Positions 35,712 through 48,354 of a stretch of DNA of 64,000 nucleotides are shown here, piece after piece. Every line of letters starts with the position of its first letter. Position 1 is the stretch's first letter. Source of the DNA: Nectonema munidae (taxonomy: Eukaryota; Nematomorpha; Nectonematoida; Nectonematidae); assembly GCA_030549495.1 (NCBI GenBank), contig JAUIRK010001006.1, positions 169,501-233,500 on the forward strand, given 5' to 3'. The notes below the pieces were generated by a model that made no database searches, was not told the origin of the DNA, and saw only the letters and a list, made by a program, of their open reading frames with translations. Position numbers and translations under genes: made by a program.

Positions 35712-35999
35712 GTGCCCTATGAGGTATTTTATAGAAGAATGAGAGCTCAACCTCATTCTCCACCTCGGCCTAAACAGCATTGGAATGCTTCTACTCCTTT
35801 GCTTACCAAAAATCTCCTATCTTTTTATGGGTTTACTAGAACAATTGAAACTACTCCAACAACAAGCCGTCGAGGATACTATTTTGTTTCTAGTTGTCAT
35901 CCTAGAAAAAGGGGAACACAAAAGTGTCAAAAATGTGTGAAATGTCTCTGTAAAAATCACATTATACTCATTTGTCCTGAATGTAAGAATCCCTAAATT
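35712..35999 (+). pseudogene. piggyBac-like transposase C-terminal fragment
   Basis: 95 codons. The last 40 residues form a Cys/His-rich domain: SSCHPRKRGTQKCQKCVKC, then KNHIILICPEC and stop. The order Cys, basic stretch, C-x2-C-x2-C, H, C-x2-C matches the C-terminal cysteine-rich domain of piggyBac transposases, which binds element ends. The catalytic DDD core is absent, so this is a tail fragment only. The preceding Pro/Thr-rich linker also fits this family. Confidence 0.55.
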
Positions 36000-36871
36000 C
36001 TCTGATCGTCACTCATTGATTATTTCTTATTCTAACTTTTATTTCATCCTTTATTTAGTGTAATATTTCCTTTGTTTTGTGTGATATTTGAATATTTTTT
36101 TATCATTTTCTTGATATAAATAAATCTTATTTTTGAAATTTAAATTTTTCTCATGGTGTTAATTTTTAAAATTGTGTTTTTTTTTGGAAAGGATAATTTT
36201 TCGCTATTTTTTTTTATAAAATAGTAAACTAGTTAAAATACTTAAAAAATACATGGTTATTTTGAAAGGACTTTTATATACTTTTTTTTTGATGTAAAGG
36301 GGTTCGAAAAATTTCGATTGACGTAAAACTCCAAGTAAAACTCCAAGTCTTGCCAAGTTTGACTAATTTGTGTTCAGATATTTTTTTTACAATTTTTGAA
36401 AAAGTTTAGTCCCATTCAGCAAATCGACCTTTTTCTGTTTCATCATGACATTTTTTGTCTATATATACGCAGTTAGTGACTACATTTCAATGTGGTTAAA
36501 ATTGTTATAAATTTATCTAATTCGACACTGCATTTACTTTTATATATATAAGCCTAATTGATATAATTTTCTTTCTGGATATAATAATGATTTTATCCTT
36601 CTCATAATCAAATTTCTACCCAAAGTGACATCAGATCATGTTCGATAAAACTCATAAAATTAAATTTTTTAATTCTATTAACATTTTTTCAATAATAAGC
36701 CTATAAATGGGTTAGTTATATTATAATATATTTAATGATAAATAATAAATTTAGCTGCTAATCTAACTAAACCGAGCAATTTTAGCCCTGCTTGATTTTT
36801 ATTGTTCTTTATTTTATCCTTGCTTTAGTTTACTAAAGAGGGAGGCTTGAATTATAAATCTCAATCGGACC
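36000..36871. other. Gene-free AT-rich DNA
   Basis: Nothing supported. Confidence 0.5.
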
Positions 36872-37128
36872 CAGGACCTATGCGGCCACAGTGGTCCCTG
36901 CGCTTCTCATTTTTCATTTTGATGATATATTGCATGATTTCGCTAAATGCAAGGTTCGCAAAGTAAAGTTACTTTGATCGTCATTTTGTGTTAATGAAAA
37001 AGTAATAAAACAAATCCCTTTTCTTTTTTTCAAAATCTTATTTCTCACTTTTAATCTTTTTTCCTACCCACACTGAGCTCCGCGCAATCCATTTTGCATA
37101 GGGCCCCGCTAACACTAGGGCGGCCCTG
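36872..37128 (-). mobile_element. 257-bp non-autonomous DNA element (MITE), copy 2
   Basis: Inverted copy of the element at 25576-25839, with small differences. It starts CAGGACCTATGCGG on the plus strand and ends GGGCGGCCCTG. No clear target duplication remains. Confidence 0.75.
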
Positions 37129-37339
37129 TGCTAATATATCATAAATGTACTACTATACTAAGATTAGATAGTTAATTGTATTTATTTCAAAAATATATAT
37201 TGATTCAACATGTGTTTAGCGTTATACAATGTATACCTTCATTCTTGTATTTGCTTTTTCTTTTATAAGATGTTTCAGGTGCGTCACGTTTAAGGTTCCA
37301 GCAGAAGTCAGCAAGTATAGCAGGGCTCCACTTCCCCTT

Positions 37340-38545
37340 GCACCTACTTTCCATTAAAGCTATATCTTATTGCAACCTCTCTCCATGCTCATCACTCACA
37401 TCTGCTGCATTCTCCGGGAAGAAGGACAGGTGAGAATGAAGAAAATGTATTTTCAGTGACGTATTGCATCCGAGGTCTTTGTAGCTCTTGATTAGTCTTT
37501 CTACTTTGATTTCTCGTAGTGTCTCTTGGTATTTTCCAAGAAATCCTTTGCATACATCTTTGAACGCTTGCCAGTCGGCTAGCTCAGTTTCATCCATTCT
37601 AGTCTCAAAGTCCTTATCATTAATAAGCTTGCAAATCTGAGGACCTACAAAAACACCTTCTTATCTTGACATCACTAAAGATCCTTTTGAAATACTGGAA
37701 ACAGGTTGCGGTGCTTTAGTAAATTGTAAAAGCCAGGTTTTCATAGGTTTCTCTCAAAATGATCGAGAGAGCAACTGTAATTGAAGGCATAGTGTTTGCA
37801 ATGTGCAACAAAACTGCTTTTATGCTGTAAAGCGATTTATCTATAAATAACCTCCACTCACCCTGTTCATGTGACATCTCAAGGACACCGAATAGGACTT
37901 TGATATCATTACAGTAAATCAAGTTGTTTTCTAAAATGAAGAACTTCTCTAGATCTGCAGAACGCTTTCTATACACACTAATTCGAACATCTTCATCCAA
38001 CATGTGCCATTATCGTAAACGTGAAGCTAAAAATTCACTCGGTTGCTTAGTAAGGGTTAGATCACTAACAAGATCATTGAGTTCAAGTTAGGTGATGAGA
38101 TATGGTTTCTTATCAGATTCAAGCTGTGTCGTATACGTTTTACCATGAAATTCTGAATCTTCTGAGTTGCTGTTCTCATCGCTTGGTAGTTCAGAGGGCG
38201 GCTGTGGTACAGGAATATCACTTGAATGTAGAACTGGGCGAATAGCAGATGGAAGATCTGGATATACAATAGATTTTTTGCCTTTTCTATTACAACCTGG
38301 AGGAAAAAAATAAAATTAAAAAGTTGATACCACTTTACATGAAAAATACCTTTAATATCCGTTAAGCAGAAATAGCAATCTGTTGAATGGTCTTTAGACT
38401 CCCTCCAGACCATTGGTACACCAAACATGAGTCCAATCCCTTTGCCTTTTACCCAGGCAGAAAGAGAACTTGTACACCTGACACAGCATATGTGAGGTGT
38501 CCAACTCTTGTCCTGGTCACCCACTCTACATCCAAAGTACAACTC
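37340..38545 (-). pseudogene. Remnant of a multicopy invertebrate protein family of unknown function
   Basis: Minus-strand blocks in order: LYFGCRVGDQDKSWTPHICC-like N-terminal Cys-rich segment with FGVPMVWRESKDHSTDCYFC (38542-38350, probably zinc-binding); an intron with GTATTT start and TTTCCTCCAG end (about 38290-38345); a Pro/Ser-rich linker with LPSAIRPVLHS; then 38003-37716 with GVLEMSHEQGEWRLFIDKSL and LLHIANTMPSITVALS; and finally 37597-37340 with YKDLGCNTSLKIHFLHSHL, SFFPENAADVSDEHGERLQ and GKWSPAILADFCW. I know this domain order from many repetitive, unnamed invertebrate genes, but not its activity. A central part is missing and there are several stops. The retained intron argues against a processed retrocopy. 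It is probably carried by a mobile element. Confidence 0.6.
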
Positions 38546-38599
38546 ATAAAGTTTCTAAACACGTTTAGTCAAGTGCCATTTGCATCGCTGTAACTAAAC

Positions 38600-40424
38600 A
38601 ACATATATAACAAAATTTCTCTACTGAATTCTTGCATTTTCTCAGTATTTTAAATATTTCTACTTCTACAAAAACACTTAGTAATCTGAAAAATTAAAAT
38701 AACGGTAAAAGCAACAAACAAAACGAACAAAAATATAAAAATGAAAATTTATAGTAAGCAAAAAACTTCCATACCGTTTGAATGCTTTGCTTTTTACGAA
38801 AAACTGGAGGGTCTCAGAAAAAAACAAGTTCCATATTCGTGATCTACGCAAAAATACTCTTAGAAAATGATAGTTACTTTTCCGTTTTTTTCATTATTAG
38901 ACAGTGAATTAGTTATTTTTTTATTATCGTTAACAAACTTTTTAGCATGAACTATTCTACTTTTTCAAATTCATACCCTGTTTCGGATTTTTAAGGGTTA
39001 AGTTAGTTATATGTAAGAATTTTCAAAAATACAATTAGAATCGGTATCGATAATTGCAAAACATAAGAATCGGCAAAAATTTTGGAGGCGGTATATCCCG
39101 ATAGGTCACATTCACTAGCACTCAACTCACGTCTTGAATGCCAAAAGATGATAATGAACAATTTAAATTATTATTATTGATCAATGATTTCATGTATAAA
39201 CAGTTAAAATTAAACTGCTTTCAAATTCGTTTCAACGATATTAATCATTATGCACTCTATTTTATAGTATTTACCTTTCAAATTTAAATAATAAATGAAT
39301 CATTGAATAGCGTCATTATACATCAATTACAGAGATCCGATCTATTTTATAAAATCCTTCACATCCAATTTTATATTATATTCAAGGCTAAGGCATCTTT
39401 TCACAGTTACTCTGTTCTGTAATAAAAAGGGATTATAATGTGTGATTGTTTAGCAAAAACTCAAATCGAAACACGGTTGTTTTGAAAACTCTATTGTTTT
39501 GCTTAAAAATGGCCTTTTAGCTTGTAACCTACTTCATTTTCCTATACATTATTTGGTATCTAATTTTGCTCTTAATTCTAAACTGATCCTACCTTGGTAG
39601 CTCTATTTTCATCAGAAATTCATTTTGTGCAATCTATGTTCGAAAAAACCTTTTCAGAGATTTATTTATCTCAGAATTTAAGCGATTTCATAACTTTTCT
39701 ATTGAAGAGAATCTCTTTGTTGATTTTGTCTTTTTTATCAACATAATGTGTTGTATTATCAGTGCTTATGAACAAATATCACTCTGAATATTTGCTAACC
39801 AATCGTTTTTTAAAATTCGTGTTCTTGGTTAATCTATTTATAAAGACAAATCCTCTTTTTTCAATTACAAAAACTTTTTGACCTCTAAAATATTCACTCA
39901 TTCACACCGATGGAAAATTTTATCAAATTTGATACTCATTTTTTTTAATTTTTTTGAGATTAGCTATATCTTCACCTATTCATATCTGCCATATTTATGG
40001 AAATTCTAACTGTTTGAAAATTTTAGATCAGTTTTTTAATCAATTGATCTTTGAAATATAAACTAATAAGATAAAGGTTAAAGATTTACAATGTAGAAGC
40101 TTCTTTTTCACGATCAAGATGTTTTTTGAAATCTCAATACTAGATTTTTACACCAACTCCTATTTCTTTGGAAAAGAGTATATCTTTCGTATAGAGAAGT
40201 TGCATACTTGTTTCTTAAAACTATATAGCTCCTCAAAGGATTAATATATCGAGGATATAAAAGCGCTTATAACATAACATAACAACATAATATATTAAGC
40301 GAAAACTAAAGCTAAGTGTATAAGCTTGTGAGGATCGCATCGTGTGAAAGAAAGAAAATGTGAATTAATCAAGGATTAGTCGTATAATTGATAGTGCAAT
40401 CGTAAGGAGTTCGCTTAATCAAAG
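38600..40424. other. Gene-free AT-rich DNA
   Basis: No supported gene or element end. Confidence 0.5.
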
Positions 40425-40891
40425 GTAAAAATCATGTCTTTCCAATCAAAATCAAGGCGGTTTTTGAAGATTTGCAAAGAGGGGGAATCAAAAACATGCT
40501 TAGGAAGATTATTTCAGTCGTTTTTAATTCTATTCGAAAATGAGGCCTTGAGAAAAGCTTTTGTGCATCTCGTTTTCATAAATTTTTTCCATGGTTTCTT
40601 GAATTTCTCAGAGAAAACGCAGGTAAAAGAGTAGAGTTTACGCCCATGCATTTGTTGTTTATATTGGATACCGTGATCATATCATTACGCTTGTACCTGT
40701 ATGCTAAAGATGCTAAAGATAATTTATGTAGTCTTTCCATATAATCTAATTTTTAAAGTCCTTTCATTTTTTGGTTATAAATCTTTGCACTTTTTCTAAA
40801 TTTCCCATATCTTTTGTGTGCGTTGGATGGGATATTGCATTACCAAATTCAAGGTGTGGTCATATCAGGCCTTTATATAATGGTAGTGCTA

Positions 40892-41904
40892 CTCGGTACC
40901 CGGACATTTAGCCGAAAGACAATTGGCCGACAGACATCTGACCGAATGGACATTTAGCCGATGTACATTTGACCGAACAGACATTTCACCGAACGGACAT
41001 TTGACAGAACAGACGATTGACCGAACAGAACAGACACTTGATCTTTCGGCCAAATGCCCGGAAACGGTAAAGATGCGTATGTTATCTTACGCTGTTTATA
41101 ACACAATTTTGTATATTCTTACGTGCCACCAAGGAAATGTATTCGTCTATACTGAGCACAAGTTTCACACTTATAACTGCATTCAGACCTTCGTTCATCG
41201 AGTATTAAGCATCCATGTAATCAATCACTCTTGCTCACTCAGGACTAATTTGCTATATTTCTGTAGGTTATAAGTGTCTAACTAATTACTGACCCACAAA
41301 AAACTGTCCCATAATATTCCATTTTATGGTTGGATTTGAAAATATGCTATACTATACTAACATCAACTCTAAGACTAATAATATTCTAACTATTAACAAT
41401 ATTCTAACTATGCTAAATCTAACTCTAAAACTAACAACATTCTAACTATACTAACACTAACATTATACTAACTATTATTCTAACTATGCTAACACAAACG
41501 TTAAAACAATATTCTAACTATACTAAAACTAACTCTAACAATATTCTAACTATACTAACACTAACAATATACTAACTATGCTAACACTAACGTTAAAACT
41601 AACAATATTCCAAATGTACTAACACCAATTCTAAGACTAACACTAAATATACTAAAACTAAATCTAACAATATTTTAACTATACTAAATGTTTATTCTGA
41701 ATTCTAAAATCTATTCTAAATGTTTATTCGATCAAATGTCCGTTCGGTCAAATGTCTGTTCGGTCAAATGTCCGTTTGGTGAAATGTCAGTTCGGTCAAA
41801 TGTCTGTTCGGCCAAATGTACGTCGGCTAAATGTCCATTCGGTGAGATGTCTGTCGGCCAAATGTCTGTAGGCCAATTGTCTTCCAGCCAAATGTGCGGA
41901 CACG
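40892..41904. mobile_element. Foldback-like element with tandem-repeat inverted arms
   Basis: A 1013-bp insertion flanked by GTGCTA on both sides (40886-40891 and 41905-41910). The left arm (to about 41060) is a string of variants of a 16-17 bp unit, GGACATTTGACCGAAC. The right arm (from about 41716) is the inverted complement, GTCCGTTCGGTCAAAT-type units. Aligned inward from the tips, the two arms match unit by unit, including diagnostic variants such as GACAATTGGCC and GACATCTNACCGAATGG, with one unit gained or lost. The centre holds about 280 bp of unique sequence (41065-41340) and a tandem array of CTAAC-rich units (41345-41690). No protein is encoded, so any movement would need outside help. 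Confidence 0.8.
41345..41690. repeat. CTAACTATACTAACA-type tandem array
   Basis: Imperfect units built from ATTCTAACTATACTAACACTAAC, with period about 23-35 bp, inside the foldback-like element. Almost no G on this strand, giving a strong strand asymmetry. Confidence 0.8.
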
Positions 41905-43425
41905 GTGCTATTCCCGTATCGAATACAGTGAAGTGTCTAAAGACTTAAAAAAATATTGAATGAACCTTTCAAATAGCTTTTGAAAAATGAGCATCAAAAC
42001 TCAATGTTTTGTCGATAGTGACTCCAAGATCGCTAATAAAGTCAACTCGTTTAATATCATAGCCAGCTATCTAATAGGTGACATTATTCTTTGAGTCAAT
42101 TTGAAGGTGACTACATTTAGAGAAGTTGAGATGCATGCCCCAAGTGTTGCACCATTCGTACAGAGCAAAGAGATCCGTTTGTAAAGTCTTTTGAGATGTC
42201 TTATTTGAAGCGCAGTAAATTTTAAGATCGTCTGCAAATAGCTTCAAATTAGAATCAATTTTGGAGGGCGAGCCGTTTATTTATAAATTAAATATGTTCC
42301 AGTTACGAAAGAATATCGTCTGAAATTATCGATTCATGGACTTTAGATAATAGTGGGGTCAAACTTATTGGTCTGTAGTTTGAAATAAATTTAGGATCTG
42401 AATTTCTATGAACTGGTGTCACTATTTCTTTTTTCCATGTCATGGGAGGGATTTTTTCACTGATAGAAAGATTAAAAGCTTTGTTAAAATTTCACTTAAT
42501 TTCTTCAATATGTATGGGTGTAAGTTATCAATAGCTGGAGACTTTTTTACATTTAGGGAGCTGAGTTTGTCATACATAATTTTTTCGTTAATTACTAAAT
42601 CATTCATTGGAAATGAACTATTGAGCTTAGGATTGCCATTTGATGGGTCACTTGTAGTGTTTGAAAAGACGGTTGAAAAATAAAGGTTAAAAATTTCAGC
42701 TTTTTCGGTATTAGTTTCTAGTAAATTCCCGTTAAGATCTGTTAAAAGACAGTAATTGAGATTTTTTCTTAAGTGAATTCAAGTAGCTCCAGAACCTCTT
42801 AGGTGTGTCCTTTATGTTAAATGAAATGTCTTTTTCAAAGGACCATTTTGCTTTCCTTCTCTCAAGCCTTAATGTAATTGAAGTTCTCCTGAATTCAGAA
42901 CAAAATAGGATCTCCATACTTTTTATATAGAATACACTTCTTTTTATATAAAGATAGAGTAACATGATTCACTTATAGGCTGCGTTTCTTCCTGTGTTTC
43001 GCGAAGGATGTTTTGTGCAATTGTTTGATTCAGAATATCCATAAAGAATATATAGAAATCCACAAAACTATTATTGTGGGAATCCCATCGAACGGATGAT
43101 AACTCTCTTTTCATATTAACGTATAGTTGCTTTTGCGTACGTAGAGTTTCTTTGCAACGGAAGAAATGATTTTAGTATTTAAGATAATTTCAAACGTTAG
43201 TGGGTAATGGTCTCCTCCACTAAGTGATGCTAACTTGAGGTCTCGGTACGAGAGTTCGTTATTAATACATCTAAGACACTTTCTTTACCGGAGTAGTCAA
43301 TTCTTATAGCATCCTTTATCAGTTGAAATATGCTATTAGAAGCGAAAATTTAAAATAGCTATATAGAATAATATATTTATTAATAAAAAAATTGTTTTTT
43401 CTTCTCAAATTCAAAATGGAGAAAA

Positions 43426-45960
43426 ATGAAGTATCGTAGAATTTGTTTTATTTTAACTTCATATATTACATCTTCTCAGCTTTTTTTTCTCACTTATAAA
43501 ATGTGTTCTGAAAATTTTATATTTTCTAAATTGAGTTATATAATAAAAAATTTTGATAAATCAACTAAAGATCAAATGAAATCTAACCTAATTTATATTC
43601 TAAATAATGTTATTAACTTTTTAAATATTAATTCTCAAATTGATGCTGTGTTTAAAAATGTAACTCGATCGATTCTAAACTAGCAAATTTTCAAGTACGC
43701 AATTCTTTTTCAAAAACTTACACACAAGCAGTGAACACTTCAAAAAGTAGACATAGTTTAGAAGTTCCTACTAATAGTCTCGATCAATGTAAAGAATTTC
43801 TTTGACCCAAAAGAAAAGAATGTTAATTTTCAGGATGTTGTTACAAACGAGCTTCAACCAAAAAAGAACAAATTTTGCTTGTCTAAAATAAAAAGAACTA
43901 AAAATAATGATTTGATATTCAAGTTCATAATAATGATAGTTACGCAAACTTGAAAGATGTTTTACAGTCTTCAAATAAATATTTTTATGAGATGAAGCCA
44001 AGGTTACCGTGTTTTGTTTTAATAAATGTAGACAAGTCTTTAGATACTCGAAAGAATATTATTGCTGAACAAAACGATATTGAGCTGTATGATATCGTAA
44101 GTTTATTTTAGTTCCGGATTAAATCAAAAAATGCTTGCAATATTGGGATAAAATTTTCTCCAAAAGTTATCAGAAAAGTGTATACAAATAAATATATTTT
44201 CATAGAATGTATAGCATACTATATTGAAACATTATCAACCTATGTGAAGTCTTGTTACAAATGCTAGAAACATGGACATCTAACAGACGATTGTAATGCT
44301 CTGGTTCACACATGTAGGTTTTGTGGTAGGTCTCATAAATCTAGTGACTGTGAACTCAGTGATGTAAGAAAATATTTCTGTCCCAATTGCGCTGATAAAA
44401 AACTTGATCATTACCACGTAGCCAATTCTAAATTTTTCAGTAGAGAAAAAAAGGAGGTGGTGTGGGAATCTTTTTCAAGTCGTGTTTCAAACTGTCCTTT
44501 TCCGAAGCGTTCACCTATGGTGATAATATTTGCGATTTTCTGGTTTTAAAATTACTTATTTCAAATTATACTTTACTTCCTTAAATTTGAGAAGCTTTCT
44601 CCTCTGGTTAAAAGAATTACCTACGTATCTTCTTAATTCAAAATCCATTATATGTGGAGATTTCAATGTAAATTTTTTGAAAATCAGTGAGGATAAATTT
44701 TGTGAAGAGCTCTTTAGTATCTTTTTACAACTTGGTTTTGCACCAATTATCACAAAAATGAATCATTCTTCGGGATCGCTTATAGATAATGTATTTATCA
44801 ACTTCAACTGTCCTCTCTCTACCACTAATGTAATAGCAGACATATCTGACCACTATGGTAGCTTAGTCTCAATAGGAAACTTTTTTGAGAAACTCTTTCC
44901 ACCAATCACATTTCTTATCGAAGAAATTTTTCTAACTTCAAATATAAAGTTTTTTATGAAAAATTACAGAATGCTGATTTTACGAATGTTTTTGTAAGCA
45001 TTGATGTTAATTCTGCATTTGATACCTTTTATTACATTTTCAAAAATAATTTTGAATTGAGCTTTCTTTTAGTTGCATATAATAACGTAATAATTTCTAA
45101 CCCATGGTTTAAAGGTAATCTTCTTGTCTATAAAAAGCGAAAAGAATATCTCTTCAAAAAGAACAAGCAATCTCCTAATACATATAATTTAAATGCTTAT
45201 AAATCCTTCTTATCATATTATAAGTCACAAATTAGACTTGCTAAGAGCAAATATTACTCCGAAAAGCTCACTAACACTAAAAATATCTGGAAGACTTTAA
45301 ATAACCTCTTCAAACCAAAACAATCTGCAGCCGCTCCTTTCACCCAGGATGAGTTTCTTCAAGCCTTTTCATTTCCTCAAAGCGTAGCCAATTCTCAATG
45401 TTTTAAATTTTTGTGATAAAATGATTCCTTTTAACCATTTTTTGTTTTATTCAGATACTTTTGATACAAATGGTATAATAATTTCGACCAAGTCTCTAAA
45501 AAATCTCAAAACTAAGGGCGACGACGAAATCAGTCTTCGTTTGATCATAAACGTACTTCCTTTGCTCATCCCTCTCCTTCTTCACCTCTTCAATCTAAGC
45601 TATCTCTCTGGCATTTTACCGGACCATTTAAAACATGCCCAAGTCATTCCAATATTAAAATCAAACAAACAAAATGTTGAATTAACACCTATCTTTTATG
45701 GATGCTTTATTATAAACTATCTTTCAAAAATCACTATTTTTCCGATATCTTTTCATATAATAATAGTATTCACTCCCACTTCACTAGATCCAATCATCTT
45801 CTTCATTTTCATTCTTTTGACAATTACAGTTGCTTTAAGAAAATAATTTATAGTATCGATCACAATATAAATAGATTTTATATCGATCTCGATTTCTCTA
45901 ACCCCTTTAAATTCAAAAACGCTGTTAAAAAAGCAATAATCAATCTTTAATCTTTATGTA
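43426..45960 (+). mobile_element. Jockey-like LINE with ORF1, endonuclease and partial RT
   Basis: ORF1 runs from about 43426 with breaks. It ends in a zinc-knuckle cluster at 44250-44410: C-x2-C-x4-H-x4-C (ending HLTDDC), then CRFCGRSHKSSDC, then CPNC. The endonuclease begins at about 44580 (SIICGDFNVNF at 44640-44672) and ends with ISDHYGSLV (44845-44872). A linker with NPWFKGNLLVYKKRKEYLFK (45099-45158) and LAKSKYYSEKL leads into the RT start (KTKGDDEISLRLIINVLPLL, then LPDHLKHAQVIPILKSN, 45508-45665). At about 45680 the sequence jumps to the extreme C-terminus (NHYFSDIFSYNNSIHSHFTR), so the palm with the Asp-Asp box is deleted. Several stops are present elsewhere. The domain layout is that of the jockey/I group. 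Confidence 0.82.
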
Positions 45961-48354
45961 CAAATTTAACATGTGCGTGCATTTCTTTTTTCTCTTTTTT
46001 TTCTTTTTTTTCTTTCTTTTCCATTTTTTCTTGCTCTTTCGATAAAGAATGTTATTCTTGAATTCTGCTTTATACTGGCTTTCGAATGGGACATCTGGAC
46101 GTTTATCTCGATGGCTTCTTGCTTCTTTGAACTCATGATGCTTGCTCGTGTTCATTCAACTTGTCCTCACCTAATGCGTCGTTCAATCCTTTGTTTGTGA
46201 AAAGATTTCACATGTCCATCTCAGCTTGATTTGGAACTTGTTTTGTTTATTTTAAATAAATAAAATTATAATATTATAGGTAATTTTATAAGTAGGAATT
46301 TATTTTTTTTAAATTAAAATTGTTTATAAATATAATAATTAATTTAGTTTGGTAACCCAAAATAATTTTTTAATTTGTGGGCAGGCAAGATAATGGGAGA
46401 CATAAAATTGAGTGTATTTTAGTAAAAAGTTCTGAAAATGTAGAAAACAAATATAAAAAATACACCTAAACAAAAATTGATTAAAATTTTTATTTTCAAA
46501 TTTTTTTAATAAGAATCTGAGTTATCTACGCATCAATTTACTGGAGTTTGGGTGAGTGTGGGTAAAAAGGCAGACCCTTTTTAGACAAAATTTTCAAGGT
46601 AGTCATCCATGTCAAAAAATGCTAATAAAATCAAAAGTAATTATATTCATCTAATAGGAATATAAATTAAATCTAAAAAATGGAAATATAATCTATTTGT
46701 TATAAAAAAAAACAAACATTCGACATAGACATCAAAAGCTAAAAATTTCTATGGTAAAAAATTGTATACTCTTGTTTCTAAAAATGCTGCTAGCGATTTT
46801 AGTAAATGTGACGATTTTTGAAAATTTTAATTCAGCCAATTTTATACAATAAATATTTTAATAGAGTATAGGAGGAGTGAAGGGGGTGGGTCAAAACACC
46901 TCCTCTTTCTTCCCTTAATTCCCTTATCTGACCAAGCACTAGTAGAGTTCATTCATAAGGGGTAGGCTAAAACTTTAATGTTTTTGATAAAATTTAGCAT
47001 GATGCATAATCGCTATTTTTACAGGTAAAAAATCACCATTAACGTTTTCATATTATTTTTCTTTTAAAAATTAAAAATTTCTTATTAATAAATTTTTCTT
47101 AATTTAGATTCAATCTTATATTTTAAAAACTTTTAGGAGGTAAAATCATAAAAATATTTTAATAGTAAATATTAAAACATTAAGTTTATTTAAAAAACTT
47201 AAATTTACTAATAAATTAGTTGTATTAAATGAAGAATAAATTTTTATTTTTATAATTTCTTTCAATATATTAATAAAGACATAACAAATTCGGAGGGTGC
47301 CACAGATTGAATAAGGGACGAATTTTTTTTATTATCAATTATGCCTTGAATAGTTCGCAATTTTTCTATGGAATGGCTAATTAATATAAATTTAAGGTTA
47401 GTAGAAAATTTTCTTGCGAAATTTCAAACTTTCATTTTCTATTTAAAAGGGCAAAATTAAATTAACGACTTAATAAGTGTCAATTCCTAGAACAGAATCT
47501 TAAATGTTTTATCAAATAAATTACTTTACTAACTGAATATATGTGTCAGTAGCAATCAGATATGGGGTATTTATTCGGTATTTATATTCAAATACCAAAA
47601 ATTCACTAAAATTTCATGCATTTGAAAATTCATTTTTGAATGAATAAGATGATTCCTTGTTTTTCTGTGTTACTAATCTAGCTTGGTAACATTTAGTTGC
47701 TAAAAATTTTAAAATTTAATTTTAAGCAACAATGCATTTCAGTACAGAGTAATCAATCCACCTAACCAATCCATTTGATATGAACCAGGCTGGTTGACAA
47801 TCAGTGAGATGAGAGGCTGGGAAATATCTTTTAGCTCCTGATCAATATTGCATGAGATAGTGGGGTTGTCAAATCATCTACTGTCCGATAAATGAGATCT
47901 GACTGTATTACCAATGAGTCCTACAATAAAACTCTTAACATATGGTTTTTAAAAACAAAGGCACTTTTAACCTTCGAACACCAAATATAAAATCGGCTCA
48001 ACCAAAAATTCTGTTTCCTAAAGATTTACAAAAGGGATCATTTTTGGTTATGGTATAAAACCTTCACTTGTTTAGAGTATAGCATATCTAGTGATAGAAA
48101 GGGCGACTGTAGCCATCGGTTTCAATAACTGGTAAATGGCAATAAGGAAGGATAAAGACTTAATTACATCCGATGAGTGAGAGCTTGAAGAGTAGTTTAA
48201 AAACATTACAAAAATTTCGGCGTGGAGGTCTTTCTATAATTTTTTAATAGCTCGGGGTCTCATTTAAAAAAAATAAATGAATATAAAAACCACTGTATTA
48301 AAAAAGTGAAACAATTGCTTATTCAAAAATTGTCTGAATAATCTAATCAATGGG
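45961..48354. other. Gene-free AT-rich DNA
   Basis: LINE 3' flank to about 46260, then AT-rich sequence with no supported gene. The run near 46860-46920 is purine-rich but not coding. Confidence 0.5.

Larger units (their letters stand above)
40425..43340 (-). mobile_element. CR1-like LINE, antisense, interrupted by a foldback-like element
   Basis: From 5' (right) to 3' (left): end of the endonuclease (IDYSGKESVLDVLITN near 43300); basic linker (SITLRLERRKAKWSFEKDIS, 42840-42900); RT start (SSLNVKKSPAIDNLHPYIL, 42500-42550) and NYRPISLTPLLSKV (42340-42390); catalytic LKLFADDLKIYCAS (42200-42255) with the Asp pair kept; LYEWCNTWGMHLNFSKC (42110-42170); YKGLIRPHLEFGNAISHP (40825-40880) and KVQRFITKK; MERLHKLSLAYRYKRNDMI (40680-40740); and a last block with NDWNNLPKHVF (about 40500-40535). 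Stops and a deletion of part of the palm before the FADD box are present. The foldback-like element at 40892-41904 splits the RT; frame resumes directly across it. Confidence 0.85.
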
